Source: Calothrix sp. NIES-3974
Lineage (GTDB): Bacteria; Cyanobacteriota; Cyanobacteriia; Cyanobacteriales; Nostocaceae
NCBI RefSeq assembly: GCF_002368395.1
Contig: NZ_AP018254.1
Span: forward strand, 2,108,001-2,172,000
Length of the DNA: 64,000 bases
Reading direction: 5' to 3'
Part shown: one piece after another, positions 38,651 to 47,393 of the stretch
How positions within the stretch are numbered: the first letter of the stretch is position 1
How the letters are laid out: each line of letters opens with the position of its first letter
Program-made: the position numbers and the translations under genes
Notes under the pieces: generated by a model
Database searches by the model: none
What the model saw: the letters and a program-made list of their open reading frames with translations, nothing else
What the model was told of the DNA's origin: nothing

Positions 38651-40132
38651 TTGAGTAGCGAACGTCAATTAAATCTGGCTTTCCCTAGCCTGTATAAAAA
38701 TACTCGCCGTCCGGTGGCTGTGGATTTGTTTGCTGGTGCAGGTGGTTTTTCTTTGGGGATGGAACAGGCTGGTTTTGATATACTGGTGGCGGTGGAGTGG
38801 GACCCAATTCACGCTTGTACCTATGCCTACAATTTTCCCCAAACCCAGGTAATTTGTCGCAGTATCACCGATATTACGGTGGCTGATATTAATGCAGCTG
38901 CGACCCTTGGTTGGCAAAAGCATCGACAATTGGGCTGTTTTTATCCCCATACGACCAATTATCGGGAAAACCAATGGAATCACCAATTTGATTTAGTGTT
39001 TGGTGGTCCCCCTTGTCAGGGTTTTTCGGTAATGGGGAAGCGTAATTTAGATGATGAGCGTAATAGTCTGATTTTTCATTTTTTGCGGATTGTCTGCGCG
39101 TTGCGTCCGCGTTTTTTTGTGATGGAAAATGTACCCGGTTTAAAAAGTCGTAAGTATAAAGGTTTGCTAGAAGAACTGGAAGCGAAATTTATTGCAGGTG
39201 GGTACTGGACGAAAGCGATATGTTTGAATGCGATGGATTTTGGGGTTCCCCAGCGTCGCAAACGTCTATTTGTGATTGGTGGTAGATACCCAGAGGATGG
39301 GGTGTTCCTGGAACGTCACCTCCAACCTGTTAAGTTTCGGACTACAGTCAAAGATGCGATCGCGGATTTACCTGATATCGATCAATTTCGCGAGTTCGTA
39401 ACTGGGGATGAATATTTACTAGATGATGAATACTTCGATAAAATTAACGCTAATGCTAGTGATTACGTTCGGTTTTTACGCAAGCAGCATCACGCCTGTT
39501 GCCTCAAGTCGGGGAACCCGCCCACGGCACTGACTCCTCCTTTAGCACAGACAACCTCGCAAATCGTTTCTAAGACCTGCACCAATCACCAAGGAAACAG
39601 TTTTGATTTACCGGATTTTTCCTATCCCCGTCACTGGAACCCCAAATTACTCACTAGTTCCATGCAAACCCAACACCGGGAATCATCCAGACAACGCTTT
39701 GCTCAACTTTCCTACGGAGAATTAGAACCAGTCAGTCGTTTACGCAGGTTAGATTGGAATGGATTTTCCCATACCCTCCGCGCTGGAACCGATAGCAGTC
39801 GGGGACGACATACATCTCCCCGTCCCATCCACCCCCTGTTACCCAGGGTCATTTCTGTCCGCGAAGCTGCAAGATTGCACTCATTCCCGGATTGGTTTCG
39901 CTTCCATTACACAAAATGGCATGGTTTTCGCCAAGTTGGTAACTCGGTACCACCCTTACTTGCAAGGGGAATTGGAAGTGCGATCGCAAAAACCATGAAT
40001 ATCGAACTGGAAATTTCCTTATCTGCTAGCAATTCTGAATCTGGGAATTATTTTAATTGCTGTTTACAACTCGGTAATCCACAAATCTTGAAATTCAATC
40101 CATCGGAAGCACGAGCTTTTTGGCAACAATAA
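38651..40132 (+). CDS. DNA cytosine-5 methyltransferase
   Basis: All key C5-methylase motifs are present: motif I VAVDLFAGAGGFSLG (about 22-36), motif IV FGGPPCQGFSVMGKR with catalytic C122, motif VI MENVPGLK, motif VIII GVPQRRKRLFVIGG, and motif X FRQVGNSVPPLLARGIG. A variable target-recognition region lies between VIII and X (about 215-400). No restriction endonuclease gene is adjacent, so it looks solitary. The start is a TTG at 38651, preceded by CCAAAATC heptamers and lacking a clear Shine-Dalgarno sequence. Specificity cannot be read from the sequence. Confidence 0.93.
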   Translation: MSSERQLNLAFPSLYKNTRRPVAVDLFAGAGGFSLGMEQAGFDILVAVEWDPIHACTYAYNFPQTQVICRSITDITVADINAAATLGWQKHRQLGCFYPHTTNYRENQWNHQFDLVFGGPPCQGFSVMGKRNLDDERNSLIFHFLRIVCALRPRFFVMENVPGLKSRKYKGLLEELEAKFIAGGYWTKAICLNAMDFGVPQRRKRLFVIGGRYPEDGVFLERHLQPVKFRTTVKDAIADLPDIDQFREFVTGDEYLLDDEYFDKINANASDYVRFLRKQHHACCLKSGNPPTALTPPLAQTTSQIVSKTCTNHQGNSFDLPDFSYPRHWNPKLLTSSMQTQHRESSRQRFAQLSYGELEPVSRLRRLDWNGFSHTLRAGTDSSRGRHTSPRPIHPLLPRVISVREAARLHSFPDWFRFHYTKWHGFRQVGNSVPPLLARGIGSAIAKTMNIELEISLSASNSESGNYFNCCLQLGNPQILKFNPSEARAFWQQ

Positions 40133-40270
40133 AACTAATATAAACCCTCTAATACCATTTCACTTCAATTTTGATACATTTTCTATTTTCTCCCCTTGTT
40201 CTCCTCAATGTATCAACTTCAAAGCAAAACATTATAATATTAATCCAAAATCCAAAATCCAGCATGTCCC

Positions 40271-41287
40271 ATGAATACACAAAACAAATCACAACAAATT
40301 CAATCCCCTTGGTGGCGGTGGCCAATTGAATTTTTATTCCCAGATAAAAGATTTGATGGACAATTTCAAAATCCAGGGAATGAAAGAGTGTTTGATTTTG
40401 ATGATGTCATGAAAAGTGAAAATCCTATCACGATGATTGCCGAACAAATTACCTACTATCCAGAAAATAATCGTCGTGATTTTTTTGGGATATTTATTTC
40501 TGGACTGGGACAAAAAGAAGCGGAAGCTTCCAGACGTAGCCGAAGATATGCTGAGACTTTAAATACGGGAATCGCTAATTTACATAACGCTTCTTACTTA
40601 AAAAGAAACCCTATTCTCAGCTTTATTAATCGTTATTTAGATTGGATTAATGCCGGATTAGACTATATGGGATTATCCGGAAGTCCTGTGATTAAAAATT
40701 CTGCGGCTTTAATTGATTACGCAGTTGAACATAATCTACCAATAAATTTTTCCGGTGATAGTTTAGGAACAATTCTACTTGCAAGGGGAATTAATCTGGC
40801 TAAAAGACGATATATTGATGCCCATGCTCTTTTTTGGAATTTCTCGGCTAGACGTACACAAGAAAAAATATGGGAGGAACGTAGTCGTCATTTAATTAAT
40901 GTATTTTTATTTGGTAATGCCTATTTTCGCTGGGCTAAAGGACCAAAATATATTATGGTATCTATTGCTGGCGATATTGTCCCTGAAAAGTTTGGCATGA
41001 CACCCCAAAGGGCTATTAAACAACAGCGAGATGATATTAAATTTATAATTTTTCCCCCCATGTTTCCCCAGGGTAGTTTTGAAGCCCATAATATGATGTT
41101 TACGACCCAACTGTTGCGACAAACCATGATTAAAAACCATCTTGCAGTTGGTGATTTTGTCGGCTTGTATCAAAAGCTGAGTCAAGGAATTTTAGAACTA
41201 GCTAAACCAGATGAAATCTATTGGCCAGATGATATGGCTGATTTCACTTGGAATCCTGGTAGCTTAGGGTATCTATCCCAGTTGTAA
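40271..41287 (+). CDS. Unknown protein with alpha/beta-hydrolase-like triad
   Basis: No family is recognised. Residues 158-172 (INFSGDSLGTILLARG) look like a strand, nucleophile elbow and helix, with S164 in GDSLG matching the G-x-S-x-G rule. IAGDIVPEKFG (D235) resembles the acid loop of class 3-type lipases (D-x-V-P), and SFEAHNMMF (H273) is a fitting catalytic histidine. FGIFISGLGQKEAEASRRSRRYAETL could be the first strand and helix. There is no signal peptide or clear membrane segment. A lipase or esterase role is therefore inferred, not shown. It lies 138 bases after the methyltransferase. Confidence 0.75.
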   Translation: MNTQNKSQQIQSPWWRWPIEFLFPDKRFDGQFQNPGNERVFDFDDVMKSENPITMIAEQITYYPENNRRDFFGIFISGLGQKEAEASRRSRRYAETLNTGIANLHNASYLKRNPILSFINRYLDWINAGLDYMGLSGSPVIKNSAALIDYAVEHNLPINFSGDSLGTILLARGINLAKRRYIDAHALFWNFSARRTQEKIWEERSRHLINVFLFGNAYFRWAKGPKYIMVSIAGDIVPEKFGMTPQRAIKQQRDDIKFIIFPPMFPQGSFEAHNMMFTTQLLRQTMIKNHLAVGDFVGLYQKLSQGILELAKPDEIYWPDDMADFTWNPGSLGYLSQL

Positions 41288-41517
41288 ATGTAGAGTCGAA
41301 TATCAAGATGTTTGAGTCTATGTGGAGAAAATTATTTGCTCATTTTAGGTACAAGGTGATGACGGCTATGTAAATACCTAACCAAAAATACCTTATTCAT
41401 CACCTCTGTATCCTGAATTCTAATTAGGTTTTTTGGCGATCGCTAAACCGAAGCATCAATCAGCAGATATTTTACCTATCGAAAAACATCTCCATTTTTC
41501 TGCTAAATAACCGCTTC

Positions 41518-41706
41518 CTAGGCAACATCCGCCGCTAATTCCGGTACTTCGGATCTATCGGCAATTTCTACCACGGCTAGTTCCTCTTGTTTCTGCTCCT
41601 TCGACAAAAGTAATGATAGGATTCTCGGCAAAACCAAACAGACAACAGCATTAAAAACAGTGAGGACTAAACCATCAGTTAAACGCATAGATTCTGCCAC
41701 CTTCAC
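41518..41706 (-). CDS. Small membrane protein, hypothetical
   Basis: The 62-codon frame on the minus strand reads (M)KVAESMRLTDGLVLTVFNAVVCLVLPRILSLLLSKEQKQEELAVVEIADRSEVPELAADVA. It has one membrane segment (about residues 10-35) followed by a charged acidic tail, a reasonable layout for a real small membrane protein. The second methionine (41688) may be the start. It stands alone between repeats and no family is assigned. Confidence 0.5.
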   Translation of the reverse strand: MKVAESMRLTDGLVLTVFNAVVCLVLPRILSLLLSKEQKQEELAVVEIADRSEVPELAADVA

Positions 41707-42187
41707 TTCAATTTACACCTGTTTTTAGTTTGCAATACATTCAACTAAAATGATGCAATTGATAGATTTGATTTTCTTTACCTATGTATAAGTTTTTGTT
41801 GATGGATTCAATTAAAACGCGTAGCGATAGTCTATAGCATACAGCAAAATCGCAGTTGAATCAATATTAGAAAATATTAGGAGCATTCCACTTTTTTCCC
41901 TTGTCATGGTGATTAACTGGAACATCAGAGCAAGTTTATGACTCTCGAACAAAGTAGGGAATTGCTTGCATATGTTGCTGACATTAGTACAGGTTGGTGG
42001 AAATAAACCGAGTATCAGTTGAGTCAGATTATCTAGTGACTATGCTCTGGGTGGTCACTCAGTCAGCGAGGGCTACTGCCTTCCTTCATTCACGAGGCAG
42101 GAGTCTCGTAGATTCTGCCCCACGCGGAGCATGGGCACGAAGGACAAGGTAGCGTATTTACGCCGCGTGGTACTAGATTCGCTTGTT
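41707..42187. other. Gap with GC-rich structured sequence ending at a terminator
   Basis: No protein gene is supported. The segment from about 41990 to 42187 is richer in G+C than its surroundings and contains several inverted repeats (for example CTGCCCCACGC ... GCATGGGCAC at about 42115-42137). It runs directly into the strong terminator at 42188-42217. No protein gene on the plus strand ends within 700 bases upstream. This is a candidate non-coding RNA locus. Confidence 0.4.
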
Positions 42188-42217
42188 ACTTCTTCCACAA
42201 ATTGGAAGAAGTTTTTT
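42188..42217 (+). terminator. Strong rho-independent terminator without an upstream gene
   Basis: ACTTCTTCCA (42188-42197) pairs perfectly with TGGAAGAAGT (42203-42212) over a 5-base loop, and the stem runs into six T residues. The nearest plus-strand gene ends 900 bases upstream, which suggests that a separate small transcript stops here. Confidence 0.85.
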
Positions 42218-42349
42218 CTCTCTTGTCAAGAATACGGTATTGCTTGGGAAAGATTTGGTTCAGATTGCAAAATATTACTTTTTTCAGCCCTAGTACAAGA
42301 ATTCTGATAATTTAACTCTCAGAAAAACTATAACGTTAGAGTTTTTTTG

Positions 42350-42799
42350 ATGACTACCGTTACTAGTACAAAAGCATCATCACTATTGGGGATTAGCGAT
42401 TCCAGAGTTCGACAATTGTTGGGGGAAGGAAGGATTGATGGTGCGTATAAAGAGGGAAGGTGTTGGCGAATTCCCCTATTTAAGGGGATGCCAAGGATTA
42501 TTGCTGGGAAAAGGGGTCCGAAAGGACATTGGCGGATGAGAATCCAGAAAGTTCGGACTTATATCCATGTGAATAAGCATCAAATTGCCCGCAATCGTCG
42601 TGAAAATCAACAACACCCGGTAATTGTGGTAAGGGCTGGCAAGGGTCGTCCCAAGTATTGCAATGAAGTGGAAATTAGGGGAAGTTGTCGGTTGGTATAT
42701 CGACCGGAGCAGCCTTTGGGGTGTAGTGGGGCGGTGTTGTGGATTGAAGTCGAGCCAGAGGTCGAGATTGTCACCAAAAAACGATGTCAGGTTTACTGA
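42350..42799 (+). CDS. Excisionase-like helix-turn-helix protein
   Basis: Residues 5-45 (STKASSLLGISDSRVRQLLGEGRIDGAYKEGRCWRIPL) form a MerR/excisionase-type winged helix-turn-helix, the kind used by phage excisionases and small regulators. The remaining hundred residues are basic (RKRGPKGHWRMRIQKVRTYIHVNKHQIARNRREN) then beta-rich (PVIVVRAGKGRPKYCNEVEIRGSCRLVYRP) and are not recognised. No integrase is nearby, so a regulator is more likely than an excisionase. The start is the ATG at 42350. An AACTCT/AGAGTT inverted repeat with a T-run (42316-42348) ends just before it, an attenuator-like arrangement. Confidence 0.7.
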   Translation: MTTVTSTKASSLLGISDSRVRQLLGEGRIDGAYKEGRCWRIPLFKGMPRIIAGKRGPKGHWRMRIQKVRTYIHVNKHQIARNRRENQQHPVIVVRAGKGRPKYCNEVEIRGSCRLVYRPEQPLGCSGAVLWIEVEPEVEIVTKKRCQVY

Positions 42800-43461
42800 A
42801 AGCGTATTGAGGGTCGGACAAGGCAAAAGAAGATTTAGCCTTAATCTTGTGATGACTAAACTTCCTCATACATCTGACAACTGCAATTGCAGTTTCATTT
42901 CTAGTTATCAACTTATCCACTTATCTGTGGAGACTTTTACGCCTGTTTTTATCTATAATTTTGGGAAATTTATTATTGTTTGAAACTATTCAAAATAGAA
43001 AATCCATAACATCAACTAATCCAAAAGTGTTGAATTTCGATACATAACTTTACAAATCTAGGGGCTTTGCACGAATTTGAGCTTCTATTAATAACAATGA
43101 AGTCAATTGCGGGGTAAATTTGGTATCACCAGCACCAATACACAACTTGGTATCAACCGCTAAAATCTTAAGATTCAACACTTGTGCAACTAATCATTGC
43201 TCAATTCCCTTATAGTTCATATGCGCTGAAATAAATTCTCTCTACTTTTTCAACAAGCCCTACTTACAAGTGAGTCCCTCATCTAAGCGCAGCCTTCTCT
43301 AAGAGAACATTTGTACGTAACAAAACCAAAAAAAATGGTTTATTCCTACTCTCAACTCCCTATTTTCTAGCCAGTTAAGTAAAAGCTTGACAGTTAGGGA
43401 ATCAAAGCTTACTATCTGCCCTCTAGCTAGTTTATTTTGACTGTTATTTATTAAAAATCCT
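42800..43461. other. Gap of 660 bases without a recognised gene
   Basis: The stretch is AT-rich. An open frame at 42663-42983 starts inside the HTH gene in another frame and has no support. A short 'ctactctcaactccctattttct' run lies at about 43345-43370, ahead of the SDR gene. I see no structured RNA or element ends. Confidence 0.5.
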
Positions 43462-44436
43462 ATGTCTGATGATATTTTGACAAATCACTCTCAAAAACGA
43501 GTTTTAGTCACTGGTGCTAGTGGATGTGTGGGACATTACATTAGTCAAACCTTAATCCAGCAAACAAATCACGAATTATTCCTATTAGTCAGAAATCCTG
43601 ACAAACTCCAAGTTGATACAAATGTTCGTGGTAATGTGCATGTAATTCAAGGGGATATGCAAAAAATCGAACAACACAGTGACCTGCTAAAAACTATCGA
43701 TGTGGCTATTTTGACCGCAACCGCTTGGGGGGGGGACATGACCTTTCATGTGAATGTCAATAAAACCCTAGAATTAATTAGTTTGCTAGACGAACAACGG
43801 TGTGAACAGATTATTTATTTTTCTACCGCTAGCGTTTTAAATCACAATGATGAATTATTACCGGAAGCAGGGGAGTTAGGGATAGATTATATTCGCTCCA
43901 AATACCAGTGCTTAGAAAAAATTGAAAAACTACCCATCTCCTATAAAATTACCACAGTCTTCCCCACCCTTGTCCTTGGAGGTGATGAGAAAATCCCCGT
44001 TTCCCATATTTCTTCTGGTATTCCGGAGGTGACAAAATACATTAACCTGATTAAATTTTTGCGAGCAGATGGTAGTTTCCACTTTATCCATGCACAGGAT
44101 ATTGCTACCGTTGTCACCCATCTGGTAGACCATCCTCCAAGTGCTGATGGTCCTCGACGCTTAGTCTTAGGACAACCGCGTTTGACCGCAAATCAAGCGA
44201 TTGAAGAGGTTTGTGCTTATCTTCACAAAAAAATTTCCTTTCGCATACCCCTTTCCATTACCCTTGCCAACATTATTATTGCCGTTTTCCGGATTCAGAT
44301 GGATGGGTGGAGTCGTTTTTGTATGAATTACCGCCATTTTACCTATAAAAATATTATCAACCCTGCTACCTTTGGTTTAACTAATTACTGTGCCACTATG
44401 GCTGATGTTTTGAAATTGAGTGGAATTGAACCGTAG
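43462..44436 (+). CDS. NAD(P)-dependent epimerase/dehydratase family (extended SDR)
   Basis: The Rossmann dinucleotide motif is VLVTGASGCVGHYIS (residues 14-28), followed by IQGDM and a conserved ATAWGG region. The catalytic pair is in YIRSKYQ (Y-x-x-x-K). The C-terminal half (FVHAQDIATVVTHLV-like FIHAQDIATVVTHLVDHP) is typical of extended SDR proteins acting on nucleotide sugars or other small molecules. The exact substrate is unknown. It has about 324 residues and is monocistronic by spacing. Confidence 0.83.
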   Translation: MSDDILTNHSQKRVLVTGASGCVGHYISQTLIQQTNHELFLLVRNPDKLQVDTNVRGNVHVIQGDMQKIEQHSDLLKTIDVAILTATAWGGDMTFHVNVNKTLELISLLDEQRCEQIIYFSTASVLNHNDELLPEAGELGIDYIRSKYQCLEKIEKLPISYKITTVFPTLVLGGDEKIPVSHISSGIPEVTKYINLIKFLRADGSFHFIHAQDIATVVTHLVDHPPSADGPRRLVLGQPRLTANQAIEEVCAYLHKKISFRIPLSITLANIIIAVFRIQMDGWSRFCMNYRHFTYKNIINPATFGLTNYCATMADVLKLSGIEP

Positions 44437-44645
44437 TTTGTAGAATACAGGAGACAGAAGGGGAAATGAGATAATACATTGATACTCTCAAATACTTAAT
44501 ATCGATTCCCAAAATGTTGGCAACATATCAATATGAGACGTAGCAGTCCTACGTCACTACAAAATTCGACAAAATTCATCTGTCGTCTGATTTTGGCAAA
44601 TTGGTATAATAGTTTTCTCCTCTGCATCCCCTACTCCCTATTACG

Positions 44646-44663
44646 GACGTAACATGTTACGTC
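44646..44663. repeat. Perfect 18-bp palindrome GACGTAACATGTTACGTC
   Basis: The same palindrome occurs at 31201-31218. It lies 47 bases upstream of the ABC permease start and creates a false upstream extension of that open frame. Confidence 0.85.
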
Positions 44664-44710
44664 TTTCCCTGACCACAAAGATAATTTTTCCCACCAACTT
44701 AATAATTACT

Positions 44711-45595
44711 ATGGCTGTCACCAGAAGTCCGTTACCACAATTTTTACGGTTGTCAAAAACCTCCAGTTTATCCCAGCGTTTAATGCTGATTGGATTGGTA
44801 ATTACGGTATTTTTTATTTTGATTGCTCTACTTGCACCCCTATTGCAGTCCATTGGTTTACTACAAAATCCCACCGAATCCTTAAGTAACCCCATACACG
44901 TCCCACCCTCTGAAAAATACTGGTTTGGTACTAGTCGTCAGGGCTATGATGTGTTTTCACGGACTTTATTTGGGGCGCAAGCTGCTTTACAAGTGGTAAT
45001 ATTAGCGACATCCTTGAGTATGCTTGTTGGTGTACCCTTAGGAATGGTTAGCGGTTATGTCGGTGGTCGCTGGGATAAAGCTTTACTATTCTTAATGGAT
45101 AGTATCTATACAATTCCTGGACTGTTGCTGTCTGTTACTCTGGCTTTTATTGTCGGTAGGGGGATATTAAACGCTGCGATCGCTATTAGTATTGCCTATA
45201 TACCCCAGTATTATCGGGTTGTTCGCAACCATACCGTGAGTGTGAAAACGGAGGTATTTGTTGAAGCCGCTCAAGCAATTGGTGCGAATACTTGGCAAGT
45301 TTTATCTAAGTATTTATTTTTCAATGTAATTCAAAGTGTTCCTGTACTATTTACCTTAAATGCAGCCGATGCCATTCTGGTTTTAGGTGGTTTAGGGTTC
45401 CTAGGACTGGGTTTACCCCCCGAAGTACCTGAATGGGGACATGATTTAAAATTGGCTTTGCAAGCTTTACCTACCGGGATTTGGTGGACGGCTTTATTCC
45501 CTGGATTAGCTATGACTTTGATGGTGGTCGGTTTGTCTTTGTTTGGGGAAGGGTTGAATGAAATCATCAATCCCCGATTGCGTCAACAACGATAA
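44711..45595 (+). CDS. ABC transporter permease, DppC/OppC type
   Basis: The 294-residue protein has an N-terminal membrane segment (LMLIGLVITVFFILIALLAPLLQ), the GTSRQGYDVFSRTLFGAQAALQVV block typical of the DppC/OppC family, and the EAA loop EAAQAIGANTWQVLSKYLFFNVIQSVPVLFTLNAADAILVLGGLGFLGLGLPPEVPEWG. It would be half of a peptide or nickel importer channel. No partner permease, ATPase or binding protein is in the window, so it works with subunits encoded elsewhere. Start at the ATG 44711; earlier codons are repeat-derived. Confidence 0.9.
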   Translation: MAVTRSPLPQFLRLSKTSSLSQRLMLIGLVITVFFILIALLAPLLQSIGLLQNPTESLSNPIHVPPSEKYWFGTSRQGYDVFSRTLFGAQAALQVVILATSLSMLVGVPLGMVSGYVGGRWDKALLFLMDSIYTIPGLLLSVTLAFIVGRGILNAAIAISIAYIPQYYRVVRNHTVSVKTEVFVEAAQAIGANTWQVLSKYLFFNVIQSVPVLFTLNAADAILVLGGLGFLGLGLPPEVPEWGHDLKLALQALPTGIWWTALFPGLAMTLMVVGLSLFGEGLNEIINPRLRQQR

Positions 45596-45667
45596 CTGCG
45601 ATATTCCCGAATCTTGAGTTATAGTCTTGATTGTTATTTTTATGGTAATTCTGATTAAGGGTTAAAG

Positions 45668-45862
45668 GTGAAAGATAATATTTCCTTAATTGCTGCTGCT
45701 GCTGGTGGCTTTATGCTATCTATGGCGTTAACTGGTATTTTACACGGTACACCAGTTACTTCCTTGTCCAAGCATGTTCATGTTGAAAGTTATTCGGTTC
45801 GGGTCGCTGCTGCTGACAAAAATCAAAATACTACCCGAACTGCGACTAATTTTGAGCGCTAA
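45668..45862 (+). CDS. Small single-span protein, hypothetical
   Basis: The 64-codon frame begins at a GTG (KDNISLIAAAAGGFMLSMALTGILHGTPVTSL) with a hydrophobic segment at about residues 6-28 that could be a membrane anchor or signal peptide, then a polar tail. It is 72 bases after the permease and could be cotranscribed. No family recognised. Confidence 0.4.
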   Translation: MKDNISLIAAAAGGFMLSMALTGILHGTPVTSLSKHVHVESYSVRVAAADKNQNTTRTATNFER

Positions 45863-46507
45863 ACTTTGGCGATTTTGTACCCAACAAATACCCAACCCAG
45901 CAGGGAGGAATATTCCACAACCTGATTTCTCCCTGAAAATTATGTATAACGTAGCGATACACACTGTTTGGCTTGACAAGTTAAATTAGCATATGAGCAA
46001 AAGATTAGGGCTTGGTGCTGAATCGATATGGTTTCACGTGTGTCGCTGAAGGATATATTTCTTCAGATACGGTGACACATGGTTTTGGGATACCGTCTGA
46101 AAAATATCCTCAATATCAAATGAAGACAGAAATGGTTATCTCACTCAAAAATCCTGAAAATATATAACTTTCATAGGCGCTTTCATGTGCTTAGTATAGA
46201 TTTTTGTCAATACTTGTCCAGTATATTGACACAAAGTATTTTTTTTGTGTTACATTTCTTCCCGTAGGCAGATGCCTTGATGAAAAGTTTAATTAAGTCA
46301 AGTTATTGACAAGATGACAACATTACACTACCCGTTCCGTGAAAATTACGGTTAACTAGACAGTAGCAAGTTGTCTCAACTTGCACTGAAACGATTTTGC
46401 CAAAATTTCGTCCAGAATTCTAGTAATCATCCGGGAACGGTCGTGATTGAGTTGTAGATTTTCTTCGATGTAGTTCCAAGCCCTCAATTCTTTCAGAGGA
46501 GTGAACC
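45863..46507. other. Gap upstream of the Mo-nitrogenase C-terminal family gene
   Basis: The first part shows nothing. TTGACACAAAG at about 46226 and TTATTGACAAG at about 46304 are promoter-like -35 boxes without a clear -10 partner. A long 5' leader probably precedes the gene at 46508. The minus strand of 46356-46487 holds a coding-like short frame, listed separately. Confidence 0.4.
46356..46487 (-). CDS. Short coding-like ORF with TTG start, unassigned
   Basis: The minus-strand frame reads LRAWNYIEENLQLNHDRSRMITRILDEILAKSFQCKLRQLATV then stop. The sequence is helical and looks like genuine protein rather than repeat translation. It has only a TTG start (46487), is divergent to the gene at 46508 and could be a relic. 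No family assigned. Confidence 0.25.
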   Translation of the reverse strand: MRAWNYIEENLQLNHDRSRMITRILDEILAKSFQCKLRQLATV

Positions 46508-46894
46508 ATGAAGGTATTTAATAATACCAGCCACAAGATTTTTTTCGCGAGTTGGGTTTCACTCAATTCCCCAGAGGAAGAAGCAAACCAGGCGTTAACT
46601 TCTACTTCAAAACCGAAAAAATGTCCGTTTTGTCAGTTTGATGTTCTCAAACCTCTACGCCAGTTTATCGATAACATTCAGGTGCGCGATCGCAATTTTG
46701 CCCATCGAGTTTGCCGCCTAGTTCCACCCCAGTGTCCTTTTGAACGGGATATCAAGGTTTTCGGTAAAACCATTTTCCATATACCCCCTCTCTGTAAACT
46801 GAATCCCCTGTATGAAGAGGTTGTTAGTTTACGCTTCCGAGCATTGTGCTACCTCGCTGATGAATGTGGTGAGGATGTAACTCAGTATTGTTAA
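46508..46894 (+). CDS. Mo-dependent nitrogenase C-terminal family protein
   Basis: Residues about 44-124 (FDVLKPLRQFIDNIQVRDRNFAHRVCRLVPPQCPFERDIKVFGKTIFHIPPLCKLNPLYEEVVSLRFRALCYLADECGED) match the stand-alone domain known in Pfam as Mo-nitro_C. The name comes from fusion to nitrogenase-related sequences; the domain's function is not established, and no nif genes are in the window. An N-terminal CPFC pair (C39, C42) precedes it. An AGAGGAG ribosome site sits 7 bases before the ATG. Confidence 0.85.
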   Translation: MKVFNNTSHKIFFASWVSLNSPEEEANQALTSTSKPKKCPFCQFDVLKPLRQFIDNIQVRDRNFAHRVCRLVPPQCPFERDIKVFGKTIFHIPPLCKLNPLYEEVVSLRFRALCYLADECGEDVTQYC

Positions 46895-47370
46895 TTGATT
46901 AGGTCAACAATTGCTAGTTTCCATCCTGAACCACTGTTTACCAACCTGTAACTAAACCTGTAATTGTCCGTTAATTCGAGTTTGTACACACCAAAAATCT
47001 ACGAGATAAAACACCGAATTGAATCACTCGGCTACTTCTGATTTATTCCCTGTTGAATAGCTGTGTACAAATTTAACTGTCAGCAAGTCATTTGCTAGGT
47101 CAGCCAAACCTTACTGGGAAAAGAGTATACTCAATTGTTGAAAACGCTTTTCGGAGCGTTTTCCGCAGTTGAGAACTTTAAATTGATTTGAATTGAAAAA
47201 AATTGCCAAACAAGTTAAACAAGCTTGGACTTTGAGGTGATAAATGACACCCTAAGAAAGTTGGATGTCTGGCACTAGCAAATAATTTAACAATGGGATC
47301 ACCAGATTAATCGAAATTATCATAAAAACACGGTGAACGTGATCCCCGTATTGAATTTATATAGTTAAAA
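46895..47370 (+). other. Gap with a strong hairpin; candidate non-coding RNA
   Basis: No protein gene. A compound hairpin lies at 47130-47173: CTCAA/TTGAG outer stem, a symmetric 5-base internal loop, then GAAAACGCT/AGCGTTTTC with a 6-base loop. About 200 bases further on a terminator follows (47371-47393). The interval between the end of the upstream gene and this terminator is nearly 480 bases, so either a very long 3' UTR or a separate RNA is present. Confidence 0.4.
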
Positions 47371-47393
47371 CAGCATTTATGCTGCTTTTTTTT
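47371..47393 (+). terminator. Rho-independent terminator
   Basis: CAGCA and TGCTG pair around TTTA, with one further potential A-T closing pair, and a run of eight T residues follows one base later. Orientation is plus. The sequence from here to 47748 is repeat-derived (a GGGAGTAGGGAGTAG run, hairpins at 47500-47660 and three tandem ATTACGA heptamers just before the next gene). Confidence 0.75.

Noticed and set aside
42350-42799. Prophage or integrative element marked by an excisionase
   Set aside because: Only the HTH domain is excisionase-like; no integrase, attachment duplication or phage genes are nearby.
46508-46894. Nitrogenase gene cluster
   Set aside because: The family name mentions nitrogenase, but no nifH, D, K, E, N or B sequences are present and the domain is known as a stand-alone protein.
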